This document shows, one piece after another, positions 13,306-15,286 of a stretch of 15,286 nt of DNA. The translations under genes and the position numbers were made by a program. The first letter of the stretch is position 1, and every line of letters starts with the position of its first letter. The stretch comes from Prolixibacteraceae bacterium (GTDB taxonomy: Bacteria > Bacteroidota > Bacteroidia > Bacteroidales > Prolixibacteraceae). The DNA lies in the NCBI GenBank assembly GCA_016930735.1, contig JAFGGF010000422.1, forward strand, positions 1-15,286, given 5' to 3'. The notes under the pieces are model-generated. The model was not told where the DNA came from, did not search any database, and saw only the letters and a program-made list of their open reading frames with translations.

Positions 13306-15051
13306 ATGAAACCAATAGTTTTTTTGGCAATGTTTATTTCAATGTTGCTCATACAACCTGTTTTTTCTCAAAACAAATCTTTACTCAATTTAAAGTGGGA
13401 ACAAAACTATACACCGACTTATGATGAGGTAATAGAAATGTACCAACTTCTGGATAAAAACTATAAAAACGCAACACTCCTTGAGAAAGGGAAAACCGAT
13501 ACCGGCAAACCTCTTCACCTTTTTGTAATAAACAACAAAGAAGAATTTGACCCTGTTAAAATAAAGTCTTCCGGGAAAAGCATTCTGCTTATCAATAATG
13601 GAATCCATCCGGGTGAACCTGCCGGTATTGATGCCAGCCTGTGGTTTGCCGACGATATCCTTCGCAACAAGGATGGATTATCTAAAATCCTTGATAATAC
13701 TGTCATTATCATTATTCCGGTTTACAGCATCGGAGGGCACCTGAACAGAAGTGCTTACAACCGCTCCGGGCAGACAACACCTTATGAAACCGGATTCCGT
13801 GGCAATGCGAAAAACCTGGACCTGAACCGCGACTTTACCAAATGCGACTCTGAAAATGCCAAAAGTTTCAGCAAAATTTTCATGGAATGGGACCCTGATA
13901 TGTTCCTCGATACCCATACAACAAATGGCTCCGACCACCAGTACAGCATCACCCTGATTCCGCCAGAACCGGATTTGTTTCCACCAATAATGGAAAATTT
14001 TATCCGCGAAAAATTCATTCCTGAAATTTATTCCAAAATGGAACAAGGGGAATATGATCTGATTCCTTATGTAAGTTTTATGTTCCGTGACCCGAAACTG
14101 GGGATTAACATGACTCAGGAAGGCCCCCGTTATTCCTCAGGCTTTGCTTCCATGTTCCACTCATATGGAATGATGACAGAAAGCCATATTTACAAACCAT
14201 ACCCCGACCGTGTAAAATCGTGTTACCAGTTTATTGTTTCATTGGCAGAATTTACTTCCGAAAACAGCAAAAAAATTATCGAATCAAGAAAAAAAGGAAT
14301 TCAGGAATCAATAAATATGGATGTATGCCCGATCGCTTATGAACTGGACACGTCGAAATATCAGATGATAGAATTTAAAGGATACGAAACAGACAATGAG
14401 CAGGTCAGCCCGTTAAACGGATTAAAACGTTTCGGATATGACCGGTCAAAACCCTATGCTGAAAAAATTAAATACTTCGACACCTGGGACCCTTCAGAAA
14501 TGGCTCAGGTGCCGGAATATTACATCCTCCCTCAGGGATATACTGATGTTATTGAGAGGCTGGAACTGGCAGGAGTAAAATACGACCGTCTTGAAAAAGA
14601 CACAATTATTAAAGTTACAGTTGATTATATCGATGAATTTTCAACTTCGCAACAGCCAGGTAACGGGCATTATTTCCATAACAAGGTTTCAACACATTCT
14701 AATGTTCAGGATATTCAATATTATAAAGACGACCTTGTAATTCCGGTCAGGCAGGAAAAAATCAGGTACCTGATTGAAATGCTGGAACCCAAAGCCAGGG
14801 ATTCGTTTTTCCGCTGGAACTTTTTTGACAACATTCTTGATCAGCGTGAATATTTCTCACCTTACGGATTTGAGGAAAATGCTATAAAATACCTGGAAGA
14901 ACATCCGGAGTTTAAAAAAGAATTTGAAGGAAAAAGAAAGAGTGACTCCGATTTTGCAAATAATCACCGGGCACAGATGTCATATATTTATAATAACTCC
15001 GAATGGTTTGAAAAAACCTGGAAAAGGTATCCGGTTGGAAAAATATTTTAA
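13306..15051 (+). CDS. Exported M14-family zinc carboxypeptidase
   Basis: A 581-residue protein with a signal peptide (about 1-21, cleavage near VFS/QNK), so it acts in the periplasm or outside. The M14 catalytic domain starts around residue 35. The zinc ligands are H101 and E104 in NGIHPGEPAG and H204 in LDTHTTNG. NLDLNRDFTK (170-179) carries the conserved Asn-Arg pair that binds the substrate carboxylate, and E292 in MMTESHIY is the likely catalytic glutamate. The C-terminal 250 residues, which include TWDPSEMAQVPEYYILPQGY, are a region I do not recognise. It is longer than single-domain carboxypeptidases. M14 enzymes trim peptides or peptidoglycan stems; the substrate here is unclear. It follows folA by 10 bases, probably by readthrough. 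The last 230 bases of the window carry no further gene. Confidence 0.88.
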   Translation: MKPIVFLAMFISMLLIQPVFSQNKSLLNLKWEQNYTPTYDEVIEMYQLLDKNYKNATLLEKGKTDTGKPLHLFVINNKEEFDPVKIKSSGKSILLINNGIHPGEPAGIDASLWFADDILRNKDGLSKILDNTVIIIIPVYSIGGHLNRSAYNRSGQTTPYETGFRGNAKNLDLNRDFTKCDSENAKSFSKIFMEWDPDMFLDTHTTNGSDHQYSITLIPPEPDLFPPIMENFIREKFIPEIYSKMEQGEYDLIPYVSFMFRDPKLGINMTQEGPRYSSGFASMFHSYGMMTESHIYKPYPDRVKSCYQFIVSLAEFTSENSKKIIESRKKGIQESINMDVCPIAYELDTSKYQMIEFKGYETDNEQVSPLNGLKRFGYDRSKPYAEKIKYFDTWDPSEMAQVPEYYILPQGYTDVIERLELAGVKYDRLEKDTIIKVTVDYIDEFSTSQQPGNGHYFHNKVSTHSNVQDIQYYKDDLVIPVRQEKIRYLIEMLEPKARDSFFRWNFFDNILDQREYFSPYGFEENAIKYLEEHPEFKKEFEGKRKSDSDFANNHRAQMSYIYNNSEWFEKTWKRYPVGKIF

Positions 15052-15073
15052 TTGGATGGTACCCCTCTAAAAG

Positions 15074-15123
15074 GATGCTATCCGTATTTATTCAGGGAAG
15101 CTTTTCATGTTAAGGATAGCATC
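15074..15123 (+). terminator. Large inverted repeat after the peptidase gene, possible terminator
   Basis: GATGCTATCC (15074-15083) and GGATAGCATC (15114-15123) are perfect 10-base inverted arms around a 30-base loop, 22 bases after the peptidase stop. No T run follows, so termination is uncertain. It may instead be a repeat or the remains of one. Confidence 0.4.
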
Positions 15124-15200
15124 GCATAAATCGATTCCATCCTTCGTTAATGCAGAATAAAAACTCATTCCTTAAAAGTAAAACAAATACAGAGAATTCT

Positions 15201-15228
15201 AAACAGGAATTTCCTGCTTGTGCAGGAA
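15201..15228. repeat. Hairpin with a competing third arm near the right edge
   Basis: TTCCTGC (15211-15217) pairs with GCAGGAA (15222-15228) around a TTGT loop. A third copy, ACAGGAAT at 15203-15210, can alternatively pair with the TTCCTG arm. No gene is recognisable in 15052-15286, so whether this belongs to a leader or a terminator is unknown. Confidence 0.4.
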
Positions 15229-15286
15229 TAATGTGAGCTTTATGAAAGCAATTTTCCGAGGTTATCAAATTTATTATTGTAATCAG

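Noticed and set aside
13678..14046. Minus-strand frame of 122 codons inside the peptidase gene
   Set aside because: Shadow of the M14 catalytic domain, with no start signal or family match.
1..15286. CRISPR arrays, tRNA or rRNA genes, transposases, phage or restriction genes
   Set aside because: No regularly spaced repeats, cloverleaf sequences or matching coding regions were seen on either strand.

Overview
The window is AT-rich chromosomal DNA from a member of the Bacteroidota, probably class Bacteroidia (the order is a guess). Four things point there. Promoters fit the phylum's TAnnTTTG -7 box, and Shine-Dalgarno sequences are mostly absent. The ECF sigma factor is paired with a zinc-less anti-sigma factor that has a long periplasmic domain. 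Lysine synthesis uses the DapL route. A hairpin repeat of a kind I recall from this phylum separates thyA and folA. I see no phage, transposase, CRISPR, tRNA or rRNA. Most genes are ordinary chromosomal genes.

Left part, all on the minus strand (about 1-4965). At the edge is the N-terminal 92 codons of a creatininase-family hydrolase. Next come two paralogous outer-membrane beta-barrel proteins, a membrane anti-sigma factor, an ECF sigma factor and, further upstream, ilvE. The sigma and anti-sigma genes are one base apart. The most interesting observation is a matched pair of ECF-type promoters, TGTAAC-N16/17-CCGTCATA. One lies upstream of the sigma gene and the other immediately upstream of the first beta-barrel gene. 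This suggests a self-activating sigma factor that also directly drives its outer-membrane target. The second beta-barrel paralog is cut off by a terminator and has a housekeeping-type -7 box instead.

Middle part (about 4966-9281) concerns amino-acid nitrogen. ilvE (minus) and dapL (plus) diverge from a 390-bp intergenic region. dapL converges with an aspartate aminotransferase-like gene across a bidirectional terminator. Alanine dehydrogenase follows and ends in a strong terminator. Together these enzymes interconvert glutamate, aspartate, branched-chain amino acids, LL-diaminopimelate and alanine.

Right part, all on the plus strand (about 9363-15051). It holds an exported, divergent GH10 glycosidase, a six-helix voltage-gated potassium channel with a C-terminal zinc ribbon, thymidylate synthase, dihydrofolate reductase and an exported M14-family zinc carboxypeptidase. 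thyA and folA form a folate/dTMP pair: ThyA makes dihydrofolate and FolA recycles it. The last 235 bases contain two stem-loop structures and no gene that I can recognise.

For five genes (beta-barrel 2, ald, the GH10 gene, the channel and folA) the longest reading frame starts too early. ThyA also has an upstream ATG that family alignment argues against. I give corrected starts based on promoter position, signal peptides and family N-termini.
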